DNA from: Collinsella sp.
Lineage (GTDB): Bacteria; Actinomycetota; Coriobacteriia; Coriobacteriales; Coriobacteriaceae
Assembly: GCA_018378775.1 (NCBI GenBank)
Contig: JAGZWV010000013.1
Coordinates: 1-39,499, forward strand
DNA: 39,499 bases
Reading direction: 5' to 3'
Part shown: piece by piece, positions 8,022 through 16,064 of the stretch
Position numbering within the stretch: position 1 is the first letter of the stretch
Layout of the letters: every line of letters begins with the position of its first letter
The notes under the pieces: model-generated
What the model was told of the DNA's origin: nothing
Database searches by the model: none
The model's input: the letters and a program-made list of their open reading frames with translations, nothing else
Translations under genes and position numbers: made by a program

Positions 8022-8390
8022 ATGATTCAGATGCAAACCATGCTGAACGTCGCCGACAACTCCGGCGCTCGCAAGATTCGCTGCATCAAGGTGCTTGGCG
8101 GTTCCAAGCGTCGTTATGCAGGCATCGGCGATGTGTTCATCGGTGCTGTCCAGGAGGCTACCCCTGGCGCCAACGTCAAGAAGAAGGACGTTGTCCGTTG
8201 CGTCGTCGTTCGCACCGTTAAGGAGATCCGCCGCAAGGATGGCTCCTACATTCGCTTTGATGAGAACGCCTGCGTTGTCATCAACAACGATGGTTCGCCC
8301 GTCGGCACCCGTATCTTCGGGCCTGTCGCTCGCGAGCTTCGTGACAAGAAGTACATGAAGATCGTCTCGCTCGCTCCCGAGACCCTGTAG
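8022..8390 (+). CDS. rplN: 50S ribosomal protein L14
   Basis: A 122-residue protein at the subunit interface that contacts 16S rRNA. MIQMQTMLNVADNSGARKIRCIKVLGG and the C-terminal GPVARELRDKKYMKIVSLAPE segment are standard in order and spacing. A TCGGAGGAA ribosome site precedes the ATG. It is preceded by the attenuator-like hairpin at 7931-8001 and followed 13 bases later by rplX. Confidence 0.95.
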   Translation: MIQMQTMLNVADNSGARKIRCIKVLGGSKRRYAGIGDVFIGAVQEATPGANVKKKDVVRCVVVRTVKEIRRKDGSYIRFDENACVVINNDGSPVGTRIFGPVARELRDKKYMKIVSLAPETL

Positions 8391-8403
8391 TTAGGGGAGA
8401 TAT

Positions 8404-8709
8404 ATGTATATCAAGAAGGGCGATAAGGTCCAGGTTCTCTCTGGTAAGGATCGCGGCAAGCAGGGCGTTGTCCTGCGTGCTCTTCCCGCCGAGAACAAGG
8501 TCGTTGTCGAGGGCGTTTCGGTCGTCAAGAAGGCCGTCAAGCCCAACGCTGCCAACCAGCAGGGCGGCATCGTTTCGCAGGAGGCTCCCATCGACGCCTC
8601 CAACGTCAATCTCGTTTGCCCCGAGTGCGGTAAGGTTACCCGCGTCGGTCACGAGAAGGACGGCAAGAACAAGCTGCGCGTCTGCAAGAAGTGCGGCCAC
8701 AAGTTCTAA
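8404..8709 (+). CDS. rplX: 50S ribosomal protein L24
   Basis: A 101-residue assembly-initiator protein with the KOW motif KGDKVQVLSGKDRGKQG near its start. The C-terminal third has two CxxC pairs (CPEC and CKKC), which suggests a zinc-binding form. It is the last gene before a strong terminator. The usual continuation (rplE, rpsN, rpsH, rplF and so on) is absent here. Confidence 0.95.
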   Translation: MYIKKGDKVQVLSGKDRGKQGVVLRALPAENKVVVEGVSVVKKAVKPNAANQQGGIVSQEAPIDASNVNLVCPECGKVTRVGHEKDGKNKLRVCKKCGHKF

Positions 8710-8735
8710 GCTGCCCGCAACATCAAGTTGCTAGC

Positions 8736-8771
8736 AAAGGCCCGGATGCCCCTCGGCATCCGGGCCTTTTT
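8736..8771 (+). terminator. Rho-independent terminator ending the ribosomal operon after rplX
   Basis: A perfect 15-bp stem, 8736-8750 with 8755-8769 (core GGCCCGGATGCC), closes a four-base CCTC loop and is followed by T residues. It is among the strongest terminators in the window. Confidence 0.93.
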
Positions 8772-9039
8772 CTATCCCTACTCATTGGGGACAGACTTAA
8801 ATGAGTACCCTAACTGGGTAAGCATAAATGAGCGGGTTGTGCTGTATAAATTGCTTGTGAGCGCGTTTATGCGCGTTAGATTGCGTTTAATTACGCACCT
8901 ATGCGTATATATGCGCCGTTTACGGGGCAATAATGACCGTTTAGCGGTGAGATACGCAAAAACGCGCACAGACGCGCGTGTTTGTGCGAATATATAGCTG
9001 TCAGAAATGCAAGACGTTCTATGACACAGGAGACACATA
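8772..9039 (+). promoter_or_regulatory. AT-rich intergenic region with several inverted repeats before the oxidoreductase gene
   Basis: No gene is visible. The region holds TACTCATT (8779-8786)/AATGAGTA (8800-8807) around a GGGGACAG core; TGCGT (8882-8886)/ACGCA (8893-8897); and CGCACA (8965-8970)/TGTGCG (8983-8988) around the palindrome ACGCGCGT. Short words built on ATGCGC and ACGCA recur between 8870 and 8990. These may be operators for the downstream oxidoreductase-DeoR pair, but the binder is unknown. Confidence 0.45.
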
Positions 9040-10119
9040 ATGGCAGATTCCAAGCAGGCTCCACTCGACGCCGCGGCAGCCGCCAAAGCAGCATTTGCTT
9101 CGGTCCAGGACAAGCCGTTCCCTAACGACATCTTTACGGCTCCCGAGCTCCGTTGGGCTGTGATCGGTTGCGGCGTTATTGCCAACCAAATGGCCCAGTC
9201 CCTCGCGCTGGCCGGCCGCAAGCTTGCGGGCGTCGCCAACCGCACGCTGTCCAAGGCCCAGGCTTTTGCCGACCAGTACGGCGTCGAGAAGGTCTATGAC
9301 ACGGTTGAGGATCTCTACGCCGATCCTGACATCGACGCCGTCTACATTACCACCCCGCACAACACCCATATCACCTATCTGCGCGCCGCCCTGGCGGCCG
9401 GCAAGCACGTTCTCTGCGAGAAGGCCATCACGCTCAACTCCGCCGAGCTCGATGAGGCCCGCGCCATTGCCGCCGAACACAACGTGGTCCTTATGGACGC
9501 TACCACGGTGCTCCACATGCCCTTGTATCAAGAGCTGCGCCGCCGCATGGATGCCGGCGAGTTTGGCCGCATGAACCTCGCTCAGCTCAACTTTGGCAGC
9601 TACAAGGAGTACGGCGATCTGACCAATCGTTTCTACAACCGTAGCCTTGCCGGCGGCGCCATGCTCGACATTGGCGTGTATGCGCTCTCCGTCATGCGCC
9701 TGTTTATGGCCAGCCAACCCGCCGAGGTCGTCTCGCTGGGCAATACCTGCGAGACTGGCGTTGACGTTGCGGGTGGCATTGTCTGCCGTAATGCTGAGCA
9801 GCAGCTGGGCGTCGTGAGCCTTACGCTCCACTCCAAACAGCCCAAGCGCTCGGTCATCAGTTTCGATAAGTGCTATATCGAGGTCAACGAGTATCCGCGC
9901 GCCGACCATGCGACCATCGTGTGGACTGCGGACGGTCACCGTGAGGAGGTCCACGCTGGCACCGAAGCCTACGCACTGTGCTACGAGATGGCCGACCTGG
10001 AGAAGGCCGTTGCTGGCGATGATTCGAAGCGCGAGCTTCTAGGCTATGCTTCTGATGTTATGGAGCTGATGACCATGCTCCGCGCCGATTGGGGAGTCGT
10101 GTACCCCGAGGAGGAGTAA
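9040..10119 (+). CDS. Gfo/Idh/MocA family NAD(P)-dependent oxidoreductase
   Basis: A 359-residue cytoplasmic dehydrogenase, probably acting on a sugar, inositol or related polyol. About 35 residues of low-complexity N-terminus precede the Rossmann fold AVIGCGVIANQMAQSLA (about 40-56). The second strand has AGVANRTLSKAQ. HVLCEKAITLN (E127-K128) is the EKP-like motif with the catalytic Lys. TVLHMPLYQEL and the C-terminal beta-sheet domain follow. It is followed three bases later by a DeoR regulator, a pairing usual for carbohydrate operons where the regulator senses a phosphorylated sugar. The AGGAGACACATA ribosome site fixes the ATG. Substrate is unknown. Confidence 0.88.
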   Translation: MADSKQAPLDAAAAAKAAFASVQDKPFPNDIFTAPELRWAVIGCGVIANQMAQSLALAGRKLAGVANRTLSKAQAFADQYGVEKVYDTVEDLYADPDIDAVYITTPHNTHITYLRAALAAGKHVLCEKAITLNSAELDEARAIAAEHNVVLMDATTVLHMPLYQELRRRMDAGEFGRMNLAQLNFGSYKEYGDLTNRFYNRSLAGGAMLDIGVYALSVMRLFMASQPAEVVSLGNTCETGVDVAGGIVCRNAEQQLGVVSLTLHSKQPKRSVISFDKCYIEVNEYPRADHATIVWTADGHREEVHAGTEAYALCYEMADLEKAVAGDDSKRELLGYASDVMELMTMLRADWGVVYPEEE

Positions 10120-10122
10120 GCG

Positions 10123-10869
10123 ATGCTTGCGGAAGATAGGCTCAACGCGATCGTGTCGATGGTGCAGCAGGCCGGCTCGGTTACCGTGCCGGAGCTTGCT
10201 GAGGCCCTGGGCGTGACGGCGTCTACCATTCGGCGCGACCTGCAGACGCTCGACCGCGCACACCGTATCGCCAAGGTACACGGAGGCGCGACGAGTCTGG
10301 AGCGCGCGCATGTGACGCGCGACCTGACGATCGGCGAGCGCAGTGATCTCCATAACGACGACAAGGAGCGTATCTGCGCCCGCGCCGCGGCGCTCGTGGA
10401 GCCCGAGAGCTTTGTGTACATCGATTCGGGTTCGACAACGCTCAGACTCATCGAGCATCTTCCGCATCTCGAATCGGTCACCTATGTGACTGATTCCGTG
10501 CTCCATGCTCAGCATCTCGCTGTGCGCGGCATGCGCACCGTGGTGCTGGGCGGCGAGCATAAACCCGAGACCGAGGCGCTCGTTGGCCCCGATGCTCTAG
10601 CAACCCTAGACCGCTACAACTTTAACTGCGGCTTTTGGGGTTCTAACGGCATTGCCGCCGAGCAGGGCTTTACGACGCCCGATATCGAGGAAGCGCAGGT
10701 CAAGCGTATCTCGATGCGCCATACAGCCAAACGCTTTGTAATCTCGGACGCCAGTAAGTTTGGCATGGTGGCTCCCGTAAAATTCGCGGACTTCCGTGAC
10801 GCAACGGTTATCACCGCGGGCGAGGTGCCCGCCAAGTACCAGTCGATGGACAACGTCATCACGGTCTAG
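10123..10869 (+). CDS. DeoR/GlpR family transcriptional regulator
   Basis: A 248-residue DNA-binding sugar-sensor. Residues ~5-57 form the DeoR-type winged helix (MLAEDRLNAIVSMVQQ, then VTVPELAEALGVTASTIRRDL, then the wing KVHGGA). The C-terminal domain has YIDSGSTTLRLIEHLP, the DxGST phosphosugar-binding loop, and SDASKFG near the end. The GAGGAGGAG ribosome site overlaps the end of the dehydrogenase gene, so the two are cotranscribed. It probably represses its own operon, with the inverted repeats at 8772-9039 as candidate operators. Confidence 0.9.
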   Translation: MLAEDRLNAIVSMVQQAGSVTVPELAEALGVTASTIRRDLQTLDRAHRIAKVHGGATSLERAHVTRDLTIGERSDLHNDDKERICARAAALVEPESFVYIDSGSTTLRLIEHLPHLESVTYVTDSVLHAQHLAVRGMRTVVLGGEHKPETEALVGPDALATLDRYNFNCGFWGSNGIAAEQGFTTPDIEEAQVKRISMRHTAKRFVISDASKFGMVAPVKFADFRDATVITAGEVPAKYQSMDNVITV

Positions 10870-10908
10870 CGACAGGGCAAGGTCAAAACCATTTAGGTTC
10901 CTCAATAG

Positions 10909-10947
10909 AAAAGCGGCAACACCCTCGATGGGCGATGCCGCTTTTGT
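10909..10947 (+). terminator. Terminator after the DeoR gene
   Basis: AAAAGCGGCA (10909-10918) pairs perfectly with TGCCGCTTTT (10936-10945), with an inner CCC/GGG pair. The A and T runs on both sides make it bidirectional in form. Confidence 0.85.
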
Positions 10948-10960
10948 TGTCTGCCGTTTT

Positions 10961-11016
10961 GTCTAAATCTGTAACAACTAGACCGTTAAAAGTGGGCTAG
11001 GTGTTACAGATTGAGA
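10961..11016. repeat. Long hairpin repeat, copy 1 (ATCTGTAACA type)
   Basis: The left arm TCTAAATCTGTAACA (10962-10976) pairs with TGTTACAGATTGAGA (11002-11016), with an inner CTAG.CC/GG.CTAG extension. It is a near copy of the hairpin at 11042-11098, with changes compensated across the stem. Confidence 0.7.
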
Positions 11017-11041
11017 TACTTCCGAACCTTGCCGTCCCTTT

Positions 11042-11098
11042 GTCTCGATCTGTAACAGATAGACCAGAAAATGGGTTCTAACTGTTACAGATCGAGAC
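11042..11098. repeat. Long hairpin repeat, copy 2 (ATCTGTAACA type)
   Basis: GTCTCGATCTGTAACAG (11042-11058) pairs perfectly with CTGTTACAGATCGAGAC (11082-11098). The spacer is 23 bases and contains AGACC/GGGTTCT pairing. The two copies lie 81 bases apart, in the space between convergent genes. Confidence 0.75.
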
Positions 11099-11129
11099 GT
11101 TTTGGGGCCGCGGCCGAGCCATTGCGGCA

Positions 11130-11168
11130 AAACCACCACAAAGGTGCCTGTCCCCATTGTGGTGGTTT
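11130..11168. terminator. Bidirectional hairpin at the 3' end of the RluA-type gene
   Basis: AAACCACCACAA (11130-11141) pairs with TTGTGGTGGTTT (11157-11168). Flanking A and T runs let it act on both strands. The right arm overlaps the last codon of the minus-strand pseudouridine synthase gene. The loop holds CCTGTCCCC, a core word seen in other hairpins here. Confidence 0.7.
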
Positions 11169-11826
11169 AGGGCTCCCAGGGGCAGGGGGCTTCGATGTGG
11201 ATGTGCTCACCGGTTACGGGATGCGTAAAGGACACACTGTGGGCGTGGAGCATCAGGCCGCAGGGGCGCGGCGTGCCGTACAGGTCGTCGCCCACCAGCG
11301 GATGGCGCTCGCTGGCCAGATGGACGCGAATCTGATGCTTGCGGCCGGTGAGCAGCTCGACATCGATATACGAACGCGTGGGCAGGCCTCGGCGGCTCTT
11401 AAGGCGCTTGAGCACCTTTACGCGCGTCTGAGACGGCTTGCCGCTGGCACCGACGCGCATCTTGCGACTGTCGTGGCGGTCGCGGGCGATGGGCTTGTCG
11501 ATGAGCTTTTCGTTCCAGTCGATTTTGCCCTCGGCAAGCGCCAGATAGTGCTTTTCGAAGGCGTGATCGATGACCATCTGATCAAAAGCAGGCTGCGTCT
11601 GTTTGTCGAGCGAAAACAGCACCACGCCGGTGGTGTTGCGGTCCAGGCGGTTGAGCGGCTGCATGTCAGTCGCGGCAAAACCGTCGCCCATGGCCAGCAG
11701 CAGGTCGCTGGCGTAGTCGGTAAGTGTACGCTCGCCGGTGCCGTCACCGTGGACGATCATGCCGGCGGGCTTATCGATGGCCATAAGCCAGGCGTCGCAG
11801 TAGAGGACTTGAGGTTCTTCGTTCAC
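11167..11826 (-). CDS. RluA-family RNA pseudouridine synthase
   Basis: A 219-residue enzyme that converts uridine to pseudouridine in rRNA or tRNA. AIDKPAGMIVHGDG opens the catalytic domain. PLNRLDRNTTGVVLF (about 57-71) is the RluA signature with D62 as the catalytic Asp. RKHQIRVHLASERHPLVGDDLYG is the conserved RNA-binding segment near the C-terminus. There is no S4 domain, and the protein is shorter than RluC/RluD, resembling the compact RluA/TruC type. It starts 15 bases after the U32 gene and so is the second gene of a two-gene operon. The exact target site cannot be told. Confidence 0.9.
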   Translation of the reverse strand: MNEEPQVLYCDAWLMAIDKPAGMIVHGDGTGERTLTDYASDLLLAMGDGFAATDMQPLNRLDRNTTGVVLFSLDKQTQPAFDQMVIDHAFEKHYLALAEGKIDWNEKLIDKPIARDRHDSRKMRVGASGKPSQTRVKVLKRLKSRRGLPTRSYIDVELLTGRKHQIRVHLASERHPLVGDDLYGTPRPCGLMLHAHSVSFTHPVTGEHIHIEAPCPWEP

Positions 11827-11841
11827 GTGTAAGCCTTTCGG

Positions 11842-14337
11842 TTAGCTAATTCCCACAAACATGCAGCCCGAGGTCGCCCCGCGCAGGCGGGCGGCGGGCT
11901 TGCGGCCGGCTTGAGCTGACTCAATGGCGCGGTGGACGCGAGCGACGGCACGGCCAATCTCATCGGCCTCGAGCAAGGTTCCGTCGACCATAAGACGGCG
12001 CACGCCGGCATCGAGCAGTTGTGGAACCTGTGGCGTGAGGTCGATAGGGTAGGCATCGTACAGGCGCGAACGGCCGTGGATGTCGGTACGCACCGGCATG
12101 ACCTTGCCGTCGATATTCTTGAGCGACAGCTTGCGGGCGCGCAGACGGCAGCTGGCACAATCGTGGATGCAACCGTTGGCCACCTGCAGGATGCAGTGCT
12201 CGCTCGTCATAACGCGCGGGCGGCCGAAAACGGTGATGCCCAGGGCTGCGGGCGCGGAGGTGCCAAGCGAGACGATCTCGTCGAGCGTGATCTCGGGCGT
12301 GAGCCAAAACGCCCCGGCCCCGCGCTCGGCGAGTGCCTCCATGCAAGGCGTGTTGTGCACGGGCAGGCAGGATCGAATTTCGGCCGTGGCACCAACTTGG
12401 GCGGCCAGGGCGAGCTCAGAGATGTTGCCAATAGCGACCGTGGCACCGGCAACAATCCACGGGTCGACGCGTACGTGGTCAGCGGCGCGGCAGACCTCGT
12501 CGAGTACGGGTACGATGCCCTGCTCAAACGCATCGGCGGGGGAGAGCTCGGCCGCATCGAGCGCGTCGGTAGTCATGTAGACGCGCGTTGCACCCTCGGC
12601 ACGAGCTGCCTCGGCGGCCTCGAGTGAGGTGACGGTGGCGCAGATCTGCGGCTCATCGCGGTAGTGCTCGGGCGCGGGGCGGGAATCACTGGTGACAATC
12701 GCCGGCAGCTCGAGTGTGCGGGCGCGCTCGTCATACGGCGCCAGAATGGCCTCCTCGAGCGCCTTGCAAGCGGCGGCGCGCACTTTATGTACGGCGGAGA
12801 AACCCATGCCGCAGCCCTCATCGAGGGCCACGTCAAAGCTCGCGGCCTCAAAGGGAGAGGAGCCCATGCGGCCTACATGCTCAACCAGATCGGACGCCTC
12901 GACGGCGCGGGTCTTGGCACCCTCGACGGTAAAGCCCGTGGCTGTAGCCGTAAGCGAAGGGTCGTCGCAGCAGGTGAGCGTCACGGTAAACGGCTCGCCC
13001 AAACGCGCCGCAACGGTTACATCAACGGCGCGGCGGCGCAGCACATCGCGCTTGAGCGCGGCGCCGGCGGCGTCGATGGCACGCTGGCTGCGAATCACGC
13101 GGACGCGGCAGCCCTCGGGCATACTGCGGGGCACGCGGCACTCAATGATATCGCCGGCTGCGGCATCATCGGCGGCAATGGTGGTCAGGAATTGGTCGAA
13201 CTCATCGTCGTGGCGAAGCTCCAGCAGGTCTCCCTTGCCCACGGGCTCAAACAGCTCAATGCGGGCGATGGCGGCACGGCGACGGCGGTCGTCGGGCTTG
13301 AGGCCGCGCACATCGCGGTTGGCCGGGCGGCTGCCCAGCACCGTGCCCACGATCTGGCCGCGGTTGTTGGAGCGCTCGTAACTCATCATCTCGTCGCCCG
13401 AGGTGCCGTCCTGATAGGCGTGCGTAAAGTCACGGTTGAAGCAGCGCTTGAGTTGGCGCTGGCGAGCAGCGTCCTCGTCCTTATCCACGGCGACCCCGGC
13501 CAGCATGTCATCAATCTGATGACGATACACATCAACGATGGAGTACACGTAATCGGGCGCCTTCATGCGGCCCTCGAGCTTGAGAGACGCGGCGCCGGCA
13601 TCATACAGACGGCGAACAAGCTGTGAGGTGTTGGTGTCACGCGGGCATAGAGCGCGCTCGCGACCGGCAGGGGAGAGCGTGCGGCCGTTCTCGTCGATCA
13701 GCTCGTAAGGCAGGCGACAGGGCTGAGCGCACATGCCGCGGTTGGCCGAGCGGCCCGCCATGGCAAAGCTCGAGAGCAGGCACAGGCCCGAGTAGCAAAA
13801 GCAGATGGCACCGTGGCTAAAGACTTCAAGGTCCACATCGGGCGCGGCATCGTGAATGGCGGCAATCTCGTCGATGGAAAGCTCGCGCGAGAGGGTTACG
13901 CGGTCGGCGCCCTGCTCGCGGCACCAGATAGCCCCGCGGTCGTCATGGATGTTCGCCTGGGTCGAGATATGTGTCTCGATGCCGGGCATCGTGCGCTTGA
14001 CCTCAAAGAACAGGCCCCAGTCTTGGATGATGAAGGCGTCGGCGCCCAGCGTGGAGCAACGATGGATGAGTTGCAGCGCATCGCCCATCTCGGACTGCTT
14101 GATGACGATGTTGACCGTGACGTAGACGCGCGACCCGGCCAGGTGTGCAGCACGGCAGGCTTGCTCAAAGGCCTCGTCGGTAAAGTTGGTGGCCTTGCGG
14201 CGGGCGTTGAAGCTGCCCATGCCGCAGTAGATGGCGTCTGCCCCGGCGGCGAGTGCGGCGGCAAAGGGCTCGGGCCCTCCGGCGGGGGCCAAGAGCTCGG
14301 GTCTGCGGTTGGTGGTTCGACTGGCGGTTGCGGTCAT
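11842..14337 (-). CDS. U32 family protein, RlhA/TrhP-like RNA hydroxylation factor
   Basis: An 831-residue protein of the 'peptidase U32' family. ELLAPAGGPEPFAAALAAGADAIYCGMG (in parts) opens a TIM-barrel domain. The segment around residues 170-206 has FSHGAICFCYSGLCLLSS followed by GRSANRGMCAQPCR, the family signature with its conserved Cys residues. A DUF3656-like middle region follows, then a second barrel-like part with a Cys cluster near CIHDCASC (about 715-740). Bacterial relatives RlhA and TrhP hydroxylate C2501 of 23S rRNA or U34 of tRNA, so an RNA-modifying role fits better than proteolysis, and the next gene is a pseudouridine synthase. Which RNA is modified is not decided. Confidence 0.85.
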   Translation of the reverse strand: MTATASRTTNRRPELLAPAGGPEPFAAALAAGADAIYCGMGSFNARRKATNFTDEAFEQACRAAHLAGSRVYVTVNIVIKQSEMGDALQLIHRCSTLGADAFIIQDWGLFFEVKRTMPGIETHISTQANIHDDRGAIWCREQGADRVTLSRELSIDEIAAIHDAAPDVDLEVFSHGAICFCYSGLCLLSSFAMAGRSANRGMCAQPCRLPYELIDENGRTLSPAGRERALCPRDTNTSQLVRRLYDAGAASLKLEGRMKAPDYVYSIVDVYRHQIDDMLAGVAVDKDEDAARQRQLKRCFNRDFTHAYQDGTSGDEMMSYERSNNRGQIVGTVLGSRPANRDVRGLKPDDRRRRAAIARIELFEPVGKGDLLELRHDDEFDQFLTTIAADDAAAGDIIECRVPRSMPEGCRVRVIRSQRAIDAAGAALKRDVLRRRAVDVTVAARLGEPFTVTLTCCDDPSLTATATGFTVEGAKTRAVEASDLVEHVGRMGSSPFEAASFDVALDEGCGMGFSAVHKVRAAACKALEEAILAPYDERARTLELPAIVTSDSRPAPEHYRDEPQICATVTSLEAAEAARAEGATRVYMTTDALDAAELSPADAFEQGIVPVLDEVCRAADHVRVDPWIVAGATVAIGNISELALAAQVGATAEIRSCLPVHNTPCMEALAERGAGAFWLTPEITLDEIVSLGTSAPAALGITVFGRPRVMTSEHCILQVANGCIHDCASCRLRARKLSLKNIDGKVMPVRTDIHGRSRLYDAYPIDLTPQVPQLLDAGVRRLMVDGTLLEADEIGRAVARVHRAIESAQAGRKPAARLRGATSGCMFVGIS

Positions 14338-14448
14338 ATCCTGCCTTTCAAAATGCTCAGATATTCAAAAGTATAGTGGTGCTGTTGCGGCGGACGAGCC
14401 CTGTGGCCCAAGCAGGATAAAGTTTTCAGCAGCCCTTGCAGCAAAAAT

Positions 14449-14510
14449 GATCCGTTTCCCTCCGTCCCCTATGGATCACCTGATCCGATGGGGACGGAGG
14501 GAAACGGATC
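14449..14510. repeat. Perfect 21-bp-arm hairpin repeat in a divergent promoter region
   Basis: Arms at 14449-14469 and 14490-14510 are perfect inverted copies (core TTTCCCTCCGTCCCC). Further pairing GGATCA/TGATCC occurs in the loop, and A and T runs lie outside. It sits between divergent genes, so it does not end either one. It looks like a mobile or REP-like hairpin rather than an ordinary terminator. Confidence 0.7.
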
Positions 14511-14635
14511 CTTTTGAGCCTCACCGTCCGGTCGTGCCGTTCAGCGGTCGATAGGCGCCGTTGGGCGATAAAATATTCTCGCAACGTGATAATAATCTTG
14601 CATCGCGCGGAAACCTTGAGTACTATCCCAAATCA

Positions 14636-14683
14636 AGCGCGGTGTTCAGACCGAACTGTGCCTCCCGGTGTGAACACCGCGCT
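14636..14683 (+). promoter_or_regulatory. Inverted repeat in the ridA leader
   Basis: AGCGCGGTGTTCA (14636-14648) is a perfect inverted copy of TGAACACCGCGCT (14671-14683), with a 22-base spacer. It ends 33 bases before the ridA start. It could be an operator or a 5' UTR hairpin. No T run follows, so it is not a terminator. Confidence 0.55.
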
Positions 14684-14716
14684 CACGCTCTCTCAATTGA
14701 TCGTAAGGAGATAAAC

Positions 14717-15094
14717 ATGAGCAAGACCGTCGTGTCTTCCGATAACGCACCTGCAGCCATCGGCCCGTATTCCCCCGGCATCCAGACCGGCAACATGGTG
14801 TTCCTGTCCGGCCAGCTGGGCATCGACCCCGCAACCGGCAAGATGCCCGAGGGCGTCGAGGCCCAGGCTAAGCAGTCCCTTGCTAACGTCGAGGCCCTGC
14901 TGACCGCTGCCGGCGCCACCTTTGCCGATGTCGTCAAGACCACGGTCTACCTGGCCGACATCGCCGACTTCGCTGCCGTGAACGAGATCTACGCCTCCAA
15001 GTTCGAGGCTCCGTTCCCCGCGCGCAGCGCTTTCCAGGTTGCCGCCCTTCCGGCCGGCGGTCTGGTCGAGATCGAGGTCGTCGCCGCTCTCTAA
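14717..15094 (+). CDS. ridA: RidA family reactive imine/enamine deaminase
   Basis: A 125-residue trimeric protein that hydrolyses reactive 2-aminoacrylate-type imines released by PLP enzymes. AIGPYSPGIQTGNMVFLSGQ, GKMPEGVEAQAKQSLANV, the conserved Arg in PFPARSAFQVAALP and the C-terminal VEIEVVAAL are all present. The start is ATG 14717 with AAGGAG upstream; the frame is open back to 14561 but only as leader. It is monocistronic, with a terminator at 15130-15163. RidA next to a purine/2,3-diaminopropionate pathway would be useful because that pathway makes aminoacrylate (inference). Confidence 0.93.
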   Translation: MSKTVVSSDNAPAAIGPYSPGIQTGNMVFLSGQLGIDPATGKMPEGVEAQAKQSLANVEALLTAAGATFADVVKTTVYLADIADFAAVNEIYASKFEAPFPARSAFQVAALPAGGLVEIEVVAAL

Positions 15095-15129
15095 GGTGTT
15101 GACAACAACTAAACATGACATGCAAAAAG

Positions 15130-15163
15130 ACCCTGCAGTGCGTGTGAACTGCAGGGTTCTTTT
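15130..15163 (+). terminator. Terminator after ridA
   Basis: ACCCTGCAGT (15130-15139) pairs with ACTGCAGGGT (15148-15157) around an eight-base loop, then TCTTTT. Confidence 0.88.
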
Positions 15164-15213
15164 GTCACGTGACGGATCGCTTGCGGAGCCACCAAGGGCA
15201 GTCTTTTTACTTG

Positions 15214-15870
15214 TTAGCCTTCCTTGCGGACTTTTTGCAGGTAGCGGTAGACGCTGGGCTCCGAGATGCCCAGCGCGGTGGCGGCGCAGGCCACGGCACC
15301 CTTGAGCATGAACACCCCGTTGCCGTTGAGGTGGCGAATGACGTCCACGCGGTCGCTTTGACCAAGCGATGCTACATCCAGCCCGCGCGCGCTCAGCAGC
15401 TCGGCAATACTGCGGTCGATGAGCTCCTGCGTGGACTCCGAAAGGCTTTCGACCTCGATAGACGCGGGCTCCGTGCGCGTCGGCGCCGCGTCGAAGCATG
15501 CCATGAGCTGCTGCGCCATGGCGTTGATGGAGCGCACGGTCGAGAGGTCGGTGTTGACGCAGAGCATACCGACGATCTCGTCACCCTCGCGGATAAAGTA
15601 CGTCGCCGACTCCAGCGTCTTGCCACCGGCGCCGCGCCCTTCATAGCCCGTAATAAACGGCAGATCGCGATACTTGGCGTCGTGCATGATCTTGAGCGCC
15701 AGATCGGTGGCGGGACCGCCGACCTTGCGGCCGCTCACGATGCCGTTGCGAATATCGACGATGGCGTGGTCGGGATCCGAGAAATCGTGCAGCACGATTT
15801 CGCTGTTCTTACCGAGTATCTGCTCCAGGAAATCGACCATCGGCAAAAAGCGACGTACGGTCTCGTTCAC
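15214..15870 (-). CDS. YheO/DauR-type PAS and helix-turn-helix regulator
   Basis: A 218-residue cytoplasmic regulator. Residues 1-115 form the YheO-type PAS_6 domain (FLEQILGKNSEIVLHDFSDP, then IVDIRNGIVSGRKVGGPATD, then ATYFIREGDEIVGMLCVNTD). The last ~60 residues form the HTH_22-type DNA-binding domain (ACAATALGISEPSVYRYLQKV). The start is taken as GTG at 15870 because AAGGAG lies six bases upstream; in-frame ATG codons further upstream lack ribosome sites and family similarity. It is divergent from the permease-ssnA-ygfK-xdh cluster and probably controls it, perhaps through the inverted repeats at 16065-16094. A second, 5'-truncated relative lies at 38729-39289. Confidence 0.85.
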   Translation of the reverse strand: MNETVRRFLPMVDFLEQILGKNSEIVLHDFSDPDHAIVDIRNGIVSGRKVGGPATDLALKIMHDAKYRDLPFITGYEGRGAGGKTLESATYFIREGDEIVGMLCVNTDLSTVRSINAMAQQLMACFDAAPTRTEPASIEVESLSESTQELIDRSIAELLSARGLDVASLGQSDRVDVIRHLNGNGVFMLKGAVACAATALGISEPSVYRYLQKVRKEG

Positions 15871-16064
15871 GGGCAACTCCTTGGGGTGAAATCGGAAATG
15901 TTCATAACAATTTTTTCTCATGGTAACACGCCATTCCTCATCTCGCATATTCGCAGGTACATTGCGTAATACAGACGAACGGTAGGAATTTGGCGGTAAA
16001 AGGTTGACCAAAAGAAAAGTAAGATGTTATTTTGACCAGACACTTTCCTGACCTGCGGAAATGC

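Noticed and set aside
8728..8997. Small plus-strand gene after rplX
   Set aside because: The frame starts inside the terminator stem, has no ribosome site, and crosses repeated AT-rich control sequence.
12664..13626. Plus-strand frame opposite the U32 gene
   Set aside because: The minus strand carries the U32 signature; the plus-strand translation is an antisense shadow.
14449..14510. Ordinary terminator
   Set aside because: It lies between divergent genes and more than 100 bases upstream of both starts, so it ends no known transcript.
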